Source: an uncultured Clostridia bacterium | GTDB lineage: Bacteria > Bacillota > Clostridia > Christensenellales > UBA1242 | Length of the DNA stretch: 22,137 nt | Direction of reading: 5' to 3' | NCBI GenBank assembly: GCA_947631875.1 | Contig: CANRMV010000006.1 | Span: forward strand, 1-22,137 | In this document: one piece after another, positions 9,801-17,685 of the stretch | How the letters are laid out: every line of letters starts with the position of its first letter | Numbering within the stretch: the first letter of the stretch is position 1 | Program-made: the position numbers and the translations under genes | The notes under the pieces: model-generated | What the model was told of the DNA's origin: nothing | What the model saw: only the letters and a program-made list of their open reading frames with translations | The model's database searches: none

Positions 9801-12554
9801 ACACACATAAACATCTATCGCGACAGCGCAGAATCAGGCACTCCACTTCTAGGAGTTGACGGATTGACAAACAAACTTGGCCTGTCGTCAATTTGGCAAA
9901 GCACAAACAATTCAAACGATGTTTCAACCTATGTCAGCGGCAACATTTTGCGATTTGTATTAAATCCAAACTTCACTGCAAACACAAGGCTTGTGTATGA
10001 ATTTACGGACAATTATGGCACAGCATACAGCGAAGTGAGATTATACAAGGAAACAATCATAACAAGCGAAGTTGGTTCTCAAAATGATTTGTATGGCTTC
10101 TACGATGCGAATTTTGACAGAAATTATTACATTACAAGCGACGGTTTCCAATTCACATACAATTCACAAATTTACGAGCCAACAGTTCGAGTTTGGTCAA
10201 ACGCAGATGGCAATATTATCCCATTTGATGATGAAGAAACAGAACGCCCAGAAAATGAGTTAATCACACAAACTCCACCAAGTGGTGACACCGCAATTAA
10301 AACTTGCACCTATTCTGTTAATAAAGAAAAGATTGTTAATCCGCAATACTATATAATCTGTGAAATTCAGTTGCTTGACAAACCAAATTATATATACAGA
10401 CGAAGCATCTTCTTTATACTTTACAACAAACTTCCAACCATAAACACAAATATGGGCTCAACATTAAGTTCAGGCGAATATAAAATTCTAAACGCCAACG
10501 GCAACAACATCACCGAGCAAATATGTGCTGGCGAAATGGAAAACTCAATGTTGTCACAAATCAGGATTCTATACTCCCAACCTTCAAACGATGAAAACAT
10601 TCTTGTTCCTGTTAAGTATTCCATAAGCACAGATGGAGTTAACTTCACCGAACTGTCCAGCCCAACAACAACTTTGCAGTGCCCAGATGATGTGAATATG
10701 CAAACCTATTATCTTAAAATTTGGTATGACGAAACCTACTTGCAAAACACCTATGGCGGCTCACGTTATGTGTTTGGAATTGTTCCAAAAGAAGGCGAAA
10801 ACACTGCCATTTACCGCTTCAACCTCACAGCACAAACAACAACCTATTGGGTTGAAATGGAAACTGCATCAGGCGAAACTGTTGTGATTCAAAGAGATGA
10901 TTCTGAATATCGCACACCAGCAAAAGCGGGCACACAATCCCAAGTTTACACAAATCATTACATTGTAAATATGAGATATGTTGCTGGACAAACGGCGGTC
11001 AAGGTTAAAACCAACAAAGAAAATCTTGTTGATGTGTCAGAGCCAACAACAGCCGATGTTTTCAATGACAGTGACACAGTAACCTCAGTTAGATATCACA
11101 TAACAAACAAGAAAGAAATTGGTGGCTCGTCACCTGAAAACATTCCAACAGTTGACACCTACATCATCATCACATTCATTCCTCCAACTTCAAAATTTGT
11201 GCAAGAATTTTATGTGGATGACCAAACTGGCGCACTCAACACATCAAAAAATCTTGCAAATTACACTTCTGAAAACATCATTGTCAACTCCGACAACCCA
11301 CAAACATCAGAAATCACGCTTAGGTGGACAAGATATAACGGAATTGAGTCAAACTTAAATGAAATTACAATTTTGAAAGATGGAATTAAGATCACGCCAG
11401 ACACAACACTTGTTCGAGAAACAGTTTCAACCACAAACACAGAAAGAGTTTTCACAGAAGTAACCTTAAAGCGTTCTGGAAGATACACAATAAGTTTCAT
11501 GGATCACGCAAAAAACATTCAACGATTTGGCACAGACAGCGGGCAAACAGATGTGTTCACTTTGATATTCCTTAAAGACGTGCCTTTCATCCTAACCTAT
11601 AACAACATTGAAACAAACTTGCCTGTATCAACAGATCCAATCAATAAGGCAACTTACAACGGAACAGTAACTTTAAGCATTGACCCAAGCACAAAATCTT
11701 ATTACACGGAAAGCGGCCCACAAATCACTGTTGAAAGAAACGGAAGAGAATACACTGCTGCTCAGTCAAATGGGAATTATGTGTTCAATCAATCTGGAAC
11801 ATACAGAGTGAAATTCTCAGCAACAAGTAGGCTCAGCACAGTTCCAAATGTGACCCTAAGAGAAGAATGGTATGAATTCACAATTTTGAATGAAGACCAA
11901 TATCACTACTCCTACATTTTCAATGAATTTGAAAAATATTACATTAAGAAAATCATGAAAAACGATGTCGATATGACAGAAGCGTATGTTCAAACTTTGA
12001 ATTTGCCAAAAATAAGAGTGAACGACAAAACCTATCTGTCCAAACTGATATTGTCATACTTGGATGAAAAAACCGGCGCAGGCACCTACACAATCACAAT
12101 AAATTCAAACGACAGAAGCCTATCAAATGCAGAATGGACATACAAAGTGACAATTCAAGCAGGGCAAGCACCAATCAAGATTTCACTTGGACAAGGCGAA
12201 ACAACCACAGGAGATATAACAATCACTTACAATGTGGCAAATATGTGGAATACAATGGGCGAATGCACAGTTCGTGTTGTAACTTACTCAGGCTCAACAG
12301 TCAGCGTTGTTTACTCCCACACAATCACAAAGGATAACAACAGCGGCGAAGGAAGATATGTTTTAAGTAGAGAAGGAACATTCTTTGTTCAAGTTGTAAC
12401 AGGCGAAAACAATGACCCAATGTTCAGTTATAAAGTAATCAAGAAAGCGCCTATGAATGCCGCAACAATAATTGCAATCGTGCTTTCAGCCATTGCGCTT
12501 GTTGTAATCGTGTTCTTAATCTTCAAACTTAGAAAACGCATCTCTGTTAAATAA
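3888..12554 (+). CDS. Giant exported, membrane-anchored Ig-like surface protein, 2888 aa
   Basis: The N-terminus is a Sec signal peptide: basic MKKHFLSK, a hydrophobic core (residues 11-26) and likely cleavage after AFA near residue 38. The C-terminus is a single membrane helix (about 2856-2879) followed by the basic tail KLRKRISVK, so the bulk should be outside and the tail inside the cell. No LPXTG-type sortase motif precedes the helix. The extracellular part is Thr/Asn/Ser/Tyr-rich with few Cys, and contains repeated beta-sandwich endings typical of bacterial Ig-like domains: GLYLVEVYDEAGN (about 840-855), ITVDLSAPHTN (about 1620), RSGRYTISFMDHAKN (about 2520-2535), SGTYRVKF (about 2630) and EGTFFVQV (about 2825). 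Start: ATG at 3888 with AGAGGTG just upstream; a GTG two codons earlier lies within that site and is unlikely. Adhesion or surface coat is inferred from architecture; no enzymatic motif is seen. Confidence 0.85.
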   Translation: MKKHFLSKSIFYIIFALCFLGTGIFAVSRTAPVSSAFASTVADEDAGSGNYVPEYFKIQDLTSQTLGQHSNEDTQTPDSLIDYNTFLSFRTTNSNYLKLSFDVGNLENKQGNLYDYCYYPNPADNTFFNFFAISTINLYINGVEQTQIDSTHNFVTGGSDQFEYYNEAPQGFEMYFDRFDQTEIPPEADGKKNTIKITNDANEVIEGVYKVEINLIKYTCTAGKLDKSEDPESFTTVPEESETIVYSFYVLDQDNYLRDNQPVVTHKNFDHAIPFTNANSENAYYLYSNYSSKDVNIEKQNSIPFLEYDYTRYEVSIEKTLSDVTTSVKFEYDKDTQEVVANNSDVVKFDLKSDKENRKAKIFFTDVGNYVVSLQAIYVNEEHFQKYVLEGFSAANHRKSKNILVYVYGYQANYTDVDSGKVNGKYPLKELKTYDLQKGVFENSADVTSAFLNHDDENSQDNAQTFTPDKIITFINTLDGPVQTDNTPISFTQNAVLNGSENSLIASSIYSTRKVSSAYDEERTLKLGGQTLYKAKFTGLTDIASEAGTYIYILGYSFPDYWSTSADRQPDKMFYQVFYFQIVADQAKISVQAFNPTTKAYDQMIGSGLFYNQDIKIIDKTQDSEYAYRRDVMIRIYAQEFETKEYLQKFNGANGIDFDTYFASNGNEEEHSVVLSDDAHYTIRLFYRSEVSSRTDFPINLNGAFDEYFFTIDKEGIEKYEKITARNVTALAGGSEYQIGEVLTSFSSNQNLILSWKNKRSGAQSFAYTRYFPLISEQFYTQDPSSVIQAFLTSSNLTALPINRMIDLGTENHTWVDYAGNTSTYKQGNAISGSYVLSSAGLYLVEVYDEAGNRAVRAYFIDNTSPIFALQNKGSGQYELVEESKFLQEESILHWGKNKAIYLANLNNSTFASTPESLEESTLSDLFKNCDGDLSLDVYKAFYELQTLAKPNLASVSTRTSTDNTVSKLLNGSYSGWYITIPINDVNWYLNSLDGSIWKSTTSEQTNMEIKTENESNITVLIRDQSNTKFVTASTDRNALVHYQNYYSARQEIVVSYDASEFGISYSGYGRNLNSESTYETGEQVYEGIGETRTYKRSYLAPVSIEEDFYVRIKPTVTKNGTTTQVESVVAEFYPYEEKHEDATSIESYDINDKKFTNKNVTYHYYQIAETAKTVETLYQYGSNETVDNGVELQLPINTVNNFTEPGKYVITRLYSIDNGFNYNTNKDFYERTLVFYVDPNRVVTDQTTVTDESNQTHVEALVGGEIFVGMYDNGNNANLVVTFPDSVNGNKEGQTVYDSTNSINNVLTTNKFPVKLYVPVSKYTKYANIVSVDENIGTYKFQVEENSDTQNYTTLTEKELENTSLLISEYALFVEVYNGKEMMQSQLVATSEMDESKLFVRQQVQGRSYIVGINSDAVFNTTSVNDKNKVSSGGFLRLYDPSTGAPINELKEEGTYYIKISQGRFTTGSDETKYNRNGDLDVTFAMTIEKSNPDFEARLEGSAVPLKSDTVVLNGKRIQNYYTNQRTVNLVWDCGSEYMAEIDINAIEFRTNKQNNNLFYGGPDEKGQERKTPWVNDPEISNTSYIGQISLSNLGIYRNGDYVDITMQYKNHNSDYYDKCTKRITVDLSAPHTNIDNLVAASVESGFVTDFNENKLRTKQTANNDTALSDNETSYNISRNTGDFAYYSYTVSSDYLNTLKHTDESYEIYVRDFMNNGVDQKYNPNYDNIETTYSDFLNSKSAFTTIDKIDSFTPNRYYEIIETDRADNLTIYTIYVVDYNERENEDDNNLISYTATRKEGNLEKEFEGAYTIADYTNAKSHNMVHSIYSRPGFSLTGINYFGEAWAQIKLELRNSFGNIYSTTYYMTSPFATQKNVLLKFDTAGNSQEVTFDSLFSEISNVSSLYKSILTIHNRQYALSSQRDESFYFNFQNAQLSYNWPTLESQDEEFVGFTNPSDTNLNSTLVAQNFVTHINIYRDSAESGTPLLGVDGLTNKLGLSSIWQSTNNSNDVSTYVSGNILRFVLNPNFTANTRLVYEFTDNYGTAYSEVRLYKETIITSEVGSQNDLYGFYDANFDRNYYITSDGFQFTYNSQIYEPTVRVWSNADGNIIPFDDEETERPENELITQTPPSGDTAIKTCTYSVNKEKIVNPQYYIICEIQLLDKPNYIYRRSIFFILYNKLPTINTNMGSTLSSGEYKILNANGNNITEQICAGEMENSMLSQIRILYSQPSNDENILVPVKYSISTDGVNFTELSSPTTTLQCPDDVNMQTYYLKIWYDETYLQNTYGGSRYVFGIVPKEGENTAIYRFNLTAQTTTYWVEMETASGETVVIQRDDSEYRTPAKAGTQSQVYTNHYIVNMRYVAGQTAVKVKTNKENLVDVSEPTTADVFNDSDTVTSVRYHITNKKEIGGSSPENIPTVDTYIIITFIPPTSKFVQEFYVDDQTGALNTSKNLANYTSENIIVNSDNPQTSEITLRWTRYNGIESNLNEITILKDGIKITPDTTLVRETVSTTNTERVFTEVTLKRSGRYTISFMDHAKNIQRFGTDSGQTDVFTLIFLKDVPFILTYNNIETNLPVSTDPINKATYNGTVTLSIDPSTKSYYTESGPQITVERNGREYTAAQSNGNYVFNQSGTYRVKFSATSRLSTVPNVTLREEWYEFTILNEDQYHYSYIFNEFEKYYIKKIMKNDVDMTEAYVQTLNLPKIRVNDKTYLSKLILSYLDEKTGAGTYTITINSNDRSLSNAEWTYKVTIQAGQAPIKISLGQGETTTGDITITYNVANMWNTMGECTVRVVTYSGSTVSVVYSHTITKDNNSGEGRYVLSREGTFFVQVVTGENNDPMFSYKVIKKAPMNAATIIAIVLSAIALVVIVFLIFKLRKRISVK

Positions 12555-12586
12555 CTTACTTTTCTTTTGGAAAAAAGAAAAGTAAG
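12555..12586 (+). repeat. 14-bp perfect inverted repeat directly after the giant gene
   Basis: CTTACTTTTCTTTT (12555-12568), a four-base loop GGAA, and AAAAGAAAAGTAAG (12573-12586) form a perfect 14-bp stem beginning at the base after the TAA stop. It has no U-tail, so it is not a standard terminator. It may protect the 3' end of the message or be one end of a small repeat element, since its right arm is part of the direct repeat described next. Confidence 0.8.
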
Positions 12587-12732
12587 CAAAAGAAAATCGC
12601 TCTTGAAACTTATTCTTTTGTGATTATGTTAACCAATAAGGCAGTTACAAAACGTTTGGAGAAAAGAAAAGTAAGCAAAAGAAAATCGCTCTTGAAACTT
12701 ATTCTTTTGTGGTTACATTAATCAATAAAGGC
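12567..12732 (+). repeat. Two tandem copies of a ~76-bp repeat
   Basis: Copy 1 is 12567-12642 and copy 2 is 12656-12732, at an offset of 89 bases. The core 12573-12622 is identical to 12662-12711 (50 of 50 bases); the flanks then diverge by a few substitutions and end in AATAAGGC or AATAAAGGC. Each copy contains an inner inverted repeat, CAAAAGAA (12587-12594) with TTCTTTTG (12613-12620). Only copy 1 keeps the left arm of the 14-bp hairpin at 12555. A further partial copy may begin near 12736 (AAACGTT then GAAAAG). It holds no open reading frame. It could be a non-autonomous mobile repeat or a local duplication. Confidence 0.85.
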
Positions 12733-12750
12733 GGAAACGTTGAAAAGCAT

Positions 12751-12780
12751 AAAAGCCATCTCTATGATGGCTTTTTATTT
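12751..12780 (+). terminator. Terminator of the giant surface-protein gene
   Basis: AAAAGCCATC (12751-12760), loop TCTAT, GATGGCTTTT (12766-12775), then more T residues. A 10-bp perfect stem with a U-tail on the plus strand; the A-run on the left means it may also work on the minus strand. It lies about 200 bases after the stop codon, beyond the repeats. Confidence 0.9.
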
Positions 12781-12810
12781 TGCAATCACATAAATCAATT
12801 CTTTGTCACA

Positions 12811-12840
12811 AAAAAAAGACTGAATTTTCAGTCTTTTTTT
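12811..12840 (-). terminator. Terminator of the 1555-aa surface-protein gene (bidirectional)
   Basis: A stem of AAAAAAAGACTG with CAGTCTTTTTTT around AATTTT. It lies just past the stop codon of the minus-strand gene at 12845 and carries T-runs on both strands, so it can stop transcription from both convergent genes. Confidence 0.88.
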
Positions 12841-12844
12841 ATTT

Positions 12845-15800
12845 TTATTTCTTCTTCAACTCTTTATCAAGTTTAACTTTTGATACGATGAAGTAGATAA
12901 CAACGCCTGCAAGAACAACAACTGAAACAACAATCAAAACTGTTCCAATAACTCTGTAAGTTGTTGTTGAATCCTGAGCCTTTGCAGAAACTGTTATTCT
13001 CTTTGTCCAAGTTCCAACATTTCCGTGTGTGTCGGTTGCTTCGATTTTAAGTTCATAAGTTCCAACTTGGTCAAGTTTGAAGCTTATGCCACCCTCAACT
13101 TTGTGCCCAACAATATCGTCACCGCCAGAAGATGTGTTAGACAAAGTGATTACAGGTTGCTTTGAATCATCCCAGCCATAACCAGGATCGTTGATGTCAA
13201 TGTCGCTGTATCTAATAATGAGTTCAGAGCCAACTTTGTAGTTTTCTTCAACAATGCTTTCAGCAACTGAGATTTCTGGTGCAACAACATCACCAACGGT
13301 GATTGTTTTAACAAGTTCACTTTCATTGCCATAAATATCTTCAACATGGTAAGTGAAAGTGTAAGTTCCGTCAAGACGAGAGCCATTGCTGTTGATTTTG
13401 AACATTCCACCATTATTCAAGGTTTCTTCTTGATACCAAGTTTCTGACCCTGTGTCAGTGCCACCAGCAAGTGACCATCTAATTGTGATTCTGGAATTTG
13501 CAAGATTAATTCCCGATCTATCAGATGCTTGAATTCCTGGAACAGGGAAATCTTTTCCGTTTTTAATTTCGTCTCTTGTCAAACTTGTTGGGAAAACAAC
13601 TTGATCATCATAAATGCTTGAAAATTTTGGACCTTTTGTGTCGTTTACTGTGATTGTGTATGGTCCTAATGTTTTTTGATAGAATGTCAAACCATTGAAG
13701 AACAAATCTGCGTTAGTTTCAAAATCTGCATCTTTTTCAATGCCTGTTGCCGTTAAAAATTCATCACATTCTTCAAGTTTTTTAGCAGTATCTCCGTCAA
13801 CCACTTTGAAGAACCAGCAAAGAGGTTTGTCCTCATCTTCAACTGAAAGGTCAACATCTTTATAAATCTCGTAAGTTTTTTCTGATGTGGTGAAGATATA
13901 TCTATCTGTTGCATAGTCATAAGAGAATTTAAATCCATCCTCTTTTGTTTTTTGGTTTCCCACATAAAACAGACCAGATTCTCCAAGTGGGGAAGGTTTG
14001 CCTGTTTCAGGATCAATGGTTCTTCCTGCAAACTCAAAGTTGTTTCTATCATAAACAAGCAAGTTTACAGTGTAGGACAAATCAACAACTTCTTTTTGTG
14101 TTGCAACAAATCTTTGGTTGCGGCCTGTTCTGTCTGTGAACCAATCATTTGCAGCACCGTTTTCGTCAACGCCTTTGATGATATATTTTGGTGCACTGCT
14201 CTGAGCGGCCTTATCAAGTTTGTTATAGGCTTCATAAGAAATGCTTTCAGCAATGTCATAAGTTACTTTTGGAGCATCAATTTCAAGTCCAACTTCTGGG
14301 TCATAATTGTCGTCACCGTCAAGTTCAATTTCGGCGCCATCAAATGATGTTGTAACTTTTGGCTCTTCAATGCTGATTTTTTGTGTTACATAGTAGTTAA
14401 GGAAATAAACTGCCGCTTTGTTGTTTATGTCAACAACAGAAATCCTTGCTTGATATTGTCCATAACTTCCTGGTGTGAATTTTCCACCTGAAAGAGTTAA
14501 TGTCAATTCATTTTCGTCTCTGTTTGCTTTCAAACCGTAAACGGTAACAGGAGTTGTTGTTGTGACATCTTGTCCGTCTTTCTTTGTTGTTGTGATGTGG
14601 TTTACAGTAACATCATAGGTGAGGTATGCAACCTTGTCATCACCAAACATCAAGGTTGGAAGTGTGATTGGTTGTCCTTGCAAGTAAGTTTCAGCTGCTG
14701 CGTTAGGGCCTGATTTTGCATCTTCAAGCCATGGAGCATAGTTATCAATAACATTTGCGATATTTGCAGAAACTGCATACATTGCAATATTTCCGCTGTC
14801 ATCATAAACAAATGTGACAATTTGAATCTTAATTGCTGGTGTTGATTTTCTTGCTTCTGTGTTAACTTCGTTCAAATCAATGGTGTAAGAGGTTGCCTCT
14901 GGGTCTGTTAAACGAATATATCCATTTGCCTCTCCCTCTTTCAAGAATGAAGCATAATCAGCCAAATATCCTTTTGAAACTTCATCGGTTTTCTTGCTAA
15001 GGTCAGTGTAGAGTTGTTTCAAAGTGTGAGCAGAAAGCACATTTTCATCTTTATCTTTGAGATCGGTGATTGCTTTTTGTCCTGCACTATCATCCTGTGT
15101 CAAATATCTGTAATAAGTTTCAATTCTCATATTTGTGTCAACGCTGTCACCGTTATCAGATGCTGTTGGAGCAGTGAATGTGATTGTTGCATCTGGAAGA
15201 TAGGTGTCTCTAAGTGATGTTGCAAATGTGAGAGTTGGTGCTTCACTGTCTGTGTAAGAGCCAACATAAATTGATTTTGTTGATGTTTGGTTGTTTCCGG
15301 CATCGTCATAAACGATATAATCAATATAGTATTGACCATATCCCATTCCTTTGATGTTGTCGTCAAATTCGGTTGCACCATTTGTTGTTGCACCGAAAGT
15401 GGCATTCATTGGAAGATATGCAAAACCAATTTTTTCAATTTCTGCTTTGAAGGTTTTAAGAATTGCCTTTTGAGCCTCAGTTGCATCTTCACTTGAATAT
15501 TTTTTCAAAAATTCTTCAAAAGATGCTGCGTTATCTGCGTAGAGGTCATCAGCAAGATCGTCTGAATTTGTTAAAACGCTTGTGAAGTTTGATTTAAACA
15601 ATTTGAACAAGTGTTGTGCGTTTGCATTGTCCAAAACAAGCAAGTATTGATTTTCCAAAAGCCATTTTCTTGCATCTTCGTCGCTTTCAAAATCTTCATA
15701 ATTTCTCTTCTGTTGAATGAGGAAGTTGTTTGTATAAAGATTTTTATGAGCGTTGCTCGCTTCTGTTGTTGTTCTGTAATTGAACACCAAGTTTTTGTTG

Positions 15801-17512
15801 TGATATTCTTCAATATCAAACTTTGTTTCTTGATCATTTCTAATTCTTCTGATCATTTTTCTCTTTGAAGTTTCTGGTGCTTCTGTGAGAAAATCTTCTG
15901 TTGTTGTGTAGTTATCGTCAATGCCAATAGCGTAAACCACAACTGAATTTGGATTTGCACGTGTTTTAAATTTGTAAGTTGCATCGTCATAATTGGTTGT
16001 CCAATCCTCTTCCTTTTCTTTTTGTCCTTCTGGTTTTAATGTTCTGTCAGAGGCATCATACAAAACAGGAGTTGGTGCTTTTTTATCAACGATGTTTCTC
16101 CAATAACGTGTTTCTTTTGGTGAAGAAACGCTGTTTCCATAGAAATCATAAATTGTGTAAACAAAGTTGTAAGTTCCGTTTTCAAGAGGTTTGAAAACTG
16201 TTGGGTCTTTCAAAACATATGTTGGATGTTCCTCATCCCAATTATCAACGTCTTCAACAAGAACATCTTCATATTGTTTAGGGTCAAGTTCTTGTCCAAC
16301 TGTTGTTCCGTTTGGATTGTAGTAAACTTTAACGGTGTATCTAATGTCAACTTGTTGATCTTCTCCGTCATTTGTAACAATTCCCATTGGCTTTGGAAGA
16401 GTTGTTTCAACTCTTGTTTGTCCAGCGTTTTGGTTCCAAGAAGATTCAAATTGAAGTTTAAGATTATATTCTTTATAATATGGGTTTCCACCGTCATAGT
16501 CTGGATATAACTTTGTCTCTTTTGTTGTTGCGGCAACAAATTGGCCGTTTTCATAATAAGAATACTTTATTGTGTAGTTGTAAGCGCCTGTGCTTTCTTT
16601 TTTGAAAGTGTCCCCGTTAATATAGAGGTCGCCCGCTGCGTGTGTTCTGCCTTCTCCGTCATCAACAGCCGCTTCTGCCTTTGTGACAGTAACCTCGCCG
16701 CCTTCAACGCCGCCGGTTGCAGTTACAACAACATATCTTCCGGTTTTCTCGCTAGGAAGGGCAGTAACAAAATGCTTTTCAAGGTCTGCCTCTGTTTCGC
16801 CGTCTTTCAAAAGGTTGATTGTTTCACCGTCTTCATCAACAAGTTCTGGCATAGGAAGAGAAAGATCGCGATATGTGTCCTCTCCTGCCTTATTCTTAGT
16901 TTTTGCCCATTTAAGGTCAATCACACTTGGAATGAAGTATTGTGCGTTGTCCTTAAAGTTGAAACTTGCGCTTGGAAGAGTGCTGATAACTTTCAAATCA
17001 TAGGTGTTTGTGTAGGTGTGTCCATCAACATCTTGATAGTTATAAGAATATCTTATAATATAAGTTCCTTCATTTTCAGCAACAAATTCACCATAGTTGG
17101 CTTTGTATTCATCTGCGTCTTCTGTTTCATCATAAATCTTAACTTTGCCGCCGTTTTTTTGATCTTTCAAAACGCTTGTGTTGTAGATGACACTAACAGA
17201 TTCATTGGAAATTTTGCCGTCATTAACTCTTCCAAGAATTTTTTCTTTTTCGCCACCAACATAAGCAAAAGGAATGTAATATGTGTCGCCTTTTGTTACT
17301 GTTGTGACAACATCACCTTTTGAAGTGTTATCTCCACCACCTGTGACAGGATTTGAACCAATAAGCAAATAGTTGTAATTGGTGTCATCCATGCCAGTGT
17401 CCTCAAAATAAGCAAATGCTGTCAAAGCATTAAGAGGAAAACACAAGATTGTCATAGCAAAAGCCATGACAAGCACTAAACCTCTAAAAAAAGCCTTTCT
17501 TCTAACTTTCAT
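12845..17512 (-). CDS. Large exported, membrane-anchored Ig-like surface protein, 1555 aa
   Basis: A signal peptide is clear: MKVRRK, a hydrophobic core (about 10-28) and likely cleavage after AFA near residue 34. Near the C-terminus there is one membrane helix (about 1522-1544) and a Lys-rich tail ending in KKK. No LPXTG motif is present. Between them are repeated Ig-like segments with typical edges: VDKKAPTPVLYD (about 476), VYDDAGNNQ (about 735), DSEAPTLTF (about 750), NDTKGPKFSS (about 1285), YHVEDIYGN then VVAPEISV (about 1395-1420), and EATDTHGN (about 1490). These resemble cadherin/HYR/Big-type modules of surface proteins. Start: ATG at 17512 with AAGGAG eight bases upstream and a strong promoter. 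It faces the 2888-aa gene tail-to-tail and shares its build, so a related surface role is likely. Ligand or substrate is unknown. Confidence 0.85.
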   Translation of the reverse strand: MKVRRKAFFRGLVLVMAFAMTILCFPLNALTAFAYFEDTGMDDTNYNYLLIGSNPVTGGGDNTSKGDVVTTVTKGDTYYIPFAYVGGEKEKILGRVNDGKISNESVSVIYNTSVLKDQKNGGKVKIYDETEDADEYKANYGEFVAENEGTYIIRYSYNYQDVDGHTYTNTYDLKVISTLPSASFNFKDNAQYFIPSVIDLKWAKTKNKAGEDTYRDLSLPMPELVDEDGETINLLKDGETEADLEKHFVTALPSEKTGRYVVVTATGGVEGGEVTVTKAEAAVDDGEGRTHAAGDLYINGDTFKKESTGAYNYTIKYSYYENGQFVAATTKETKLYPDYDGGNPYYKEYNLKLQFESSWNQNAGQTRVETTLPKPMGIVTNDGEDQQVDIRYTVKVYYNPNGTTVGQELDPKQYEDVLVEDVDNWDEEHPTYVLKDPTVFKPLENGTYNFVYTIYDFYGNSVSSPKETRYWRNIVDKKAPTPVLYDASDRTLKPEGQKEKEEDWTTNYDDATYKFKTRANPNSVVVYAIGIDDNYTTTEDFLTEAPETSKRKMIRRIRNDQETKFDIEEYHNKNLVFNYRTTTEASNAHKNLYTNNFLIQQKRNYEDFESDEDARKWLLENQYLLVLDNANAQHLFKLFKSNFTSVLTNSDDLADDLYADNAASFEEFLKKYSSEDATEAQKAILKTFKAEIEKIGFAYLPMNATFGATTNGATEFDDNIKGMGYGQYYIDYIVYDDAGNNQTSTKSIYVGSYTDSEAPTLTFATSLRDTYLPDATITFTAPTASDNGDSVDTNMRIETYYRYLTQDDSAGQKAITDLKDKDENVLSAHTLKQLYTDLSKKTDEVSKGYLADYASFLKEGEANGYIRLTDPEATSYTIDLNEVNTEARKSTPAIKIQIVTFVYDDSGNIAMYAVSANIANVIDNYAPWLEDAKSGPNAAAETYLQGQPITLPTLMFGDDKVAYLTYDVTVNHITTTKKDGQDVTTTTPVTVYGLKANRDENELTLTLSGGKFTPGSYGQYQARISVVDINNKAAVYFLNYYVTQKISIEEPKVTTSFDGAEIELDGDDNYDPEVGLEIDAPKVTYDIAESISYEAYNKLDKAAQSSAPKYIIKGVDENGAANDWFTDRTGRNQRFVATQKEVVDLSYTVNLLVYDRNNFEFAGRTIDPETGKPSPLGESGLFYVGNQKTKEDGFKFSYDYATDRYIFTTSEKTYEIYKDVDLSVEDEDKPLCWFFKVVDGDTAKKLEECDEFLTATGIEKDADFETNADLFFNGLTFYQKTLGPYTITVNDTKGPKFSSIYDDQVVFPTSLTRDEIKNGKDFPVPGIQASDRSGINLANSRITIRWSLAGGTDTGSETWYQEETLNNGGMFKINSNGSRLDGTYTFTYHVEDIYGNESELVKTITVGDVVAPEISVAESIVEENYKVGSELIIRYSDIDINDPGYGWDDSKQPVITLSNTSSGGDDIVGHKVEGGISFKLDQVGTYELKIEATDTHGNVGTWTKRITVSAKAQDSTTTYRVIGTVLIVVSVVVLAGVVIYFIVSKVKLDKELKKK

Positions 17513-17527
17513 AAAGTTTTCTCCTTG

Positions 17528-17551
17528 TAGTCTTAGTATATAACAAGACTA
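17528..17551. promoter_or_regulatory. Inverted repeat at the transcription start of the 1555-aa gene
   Basis: TAGTCTT (17528-17534) and AAGACTA (17545-17551) are perfect 7-bp arms separated by ten A/T-rich bases. The right arm touches the -10 box, so the repeat covers the expected start of transcription. It could be a repressor operator or a 5' hairpin in the leader just before the ribosome binding site. No regulator is identified. Confidence 0.45.
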
Positions 17552-17579
17552 TTTTATCTTAAATCTGCCTTCAAGTCAA
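17551..17579 (-). promoter_or_regulatory. Promoter of the 1555-aa surface-protein gene
   Basis: Minus strand: -35 TTGACT (17574-17579), a 17-base spacer, -10 TAAAAT (17551-17556). Spacing is ideal and each box has five of six consensus bases. The leader would be about 30 bases long. Confidence 0.78.
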
Positions 17580-17685
17580 ACAAAATAGGTAAAAGTTGGC
17601 AAATTTCAAAAAATATTTTGTAGTAATTAAACGCGATTATGCTGTTTAAAAAGCACTATTTTTGTCAGACTGTGTCTGTTTTTTG
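17580..17685. other. Gene-free AT-rich spacer upstream of the surface-protein promoter
   Basis: No gene. At 17581-17603 is a CAAAATAGG...GGCAAA motif resembling those at 1836-1860 and 3763-3782. At 17666-17684 CAGAC-TGT-GTCTG is followed on the plus strand by six T residues, which looks like a plus-strand terminator although no plus-strand gene precedes it. Confidence 0.5.

Noticed and set aside
12440..12554. LPXTG-type sortase signal at the end of the giant proteins
   Set aside because: I looked before the final helix in both (also 12845-12960) and found none; both end in a plain helix plus basic tail.
12567..12732. Direct repeat as a CRISPR array
   Set aside because: Only two copies, repeat core of 50 bases, A/T-rich, spacing segments also similar, and no cas genes.
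16541..17323. 260-aa plus-strand frame inside the 1555-aa gene
   Set aside because: It is antisense to a well-supported gene; the length reflects the codon bias of the sense strand (stop-free complement), and no start signals are seen.
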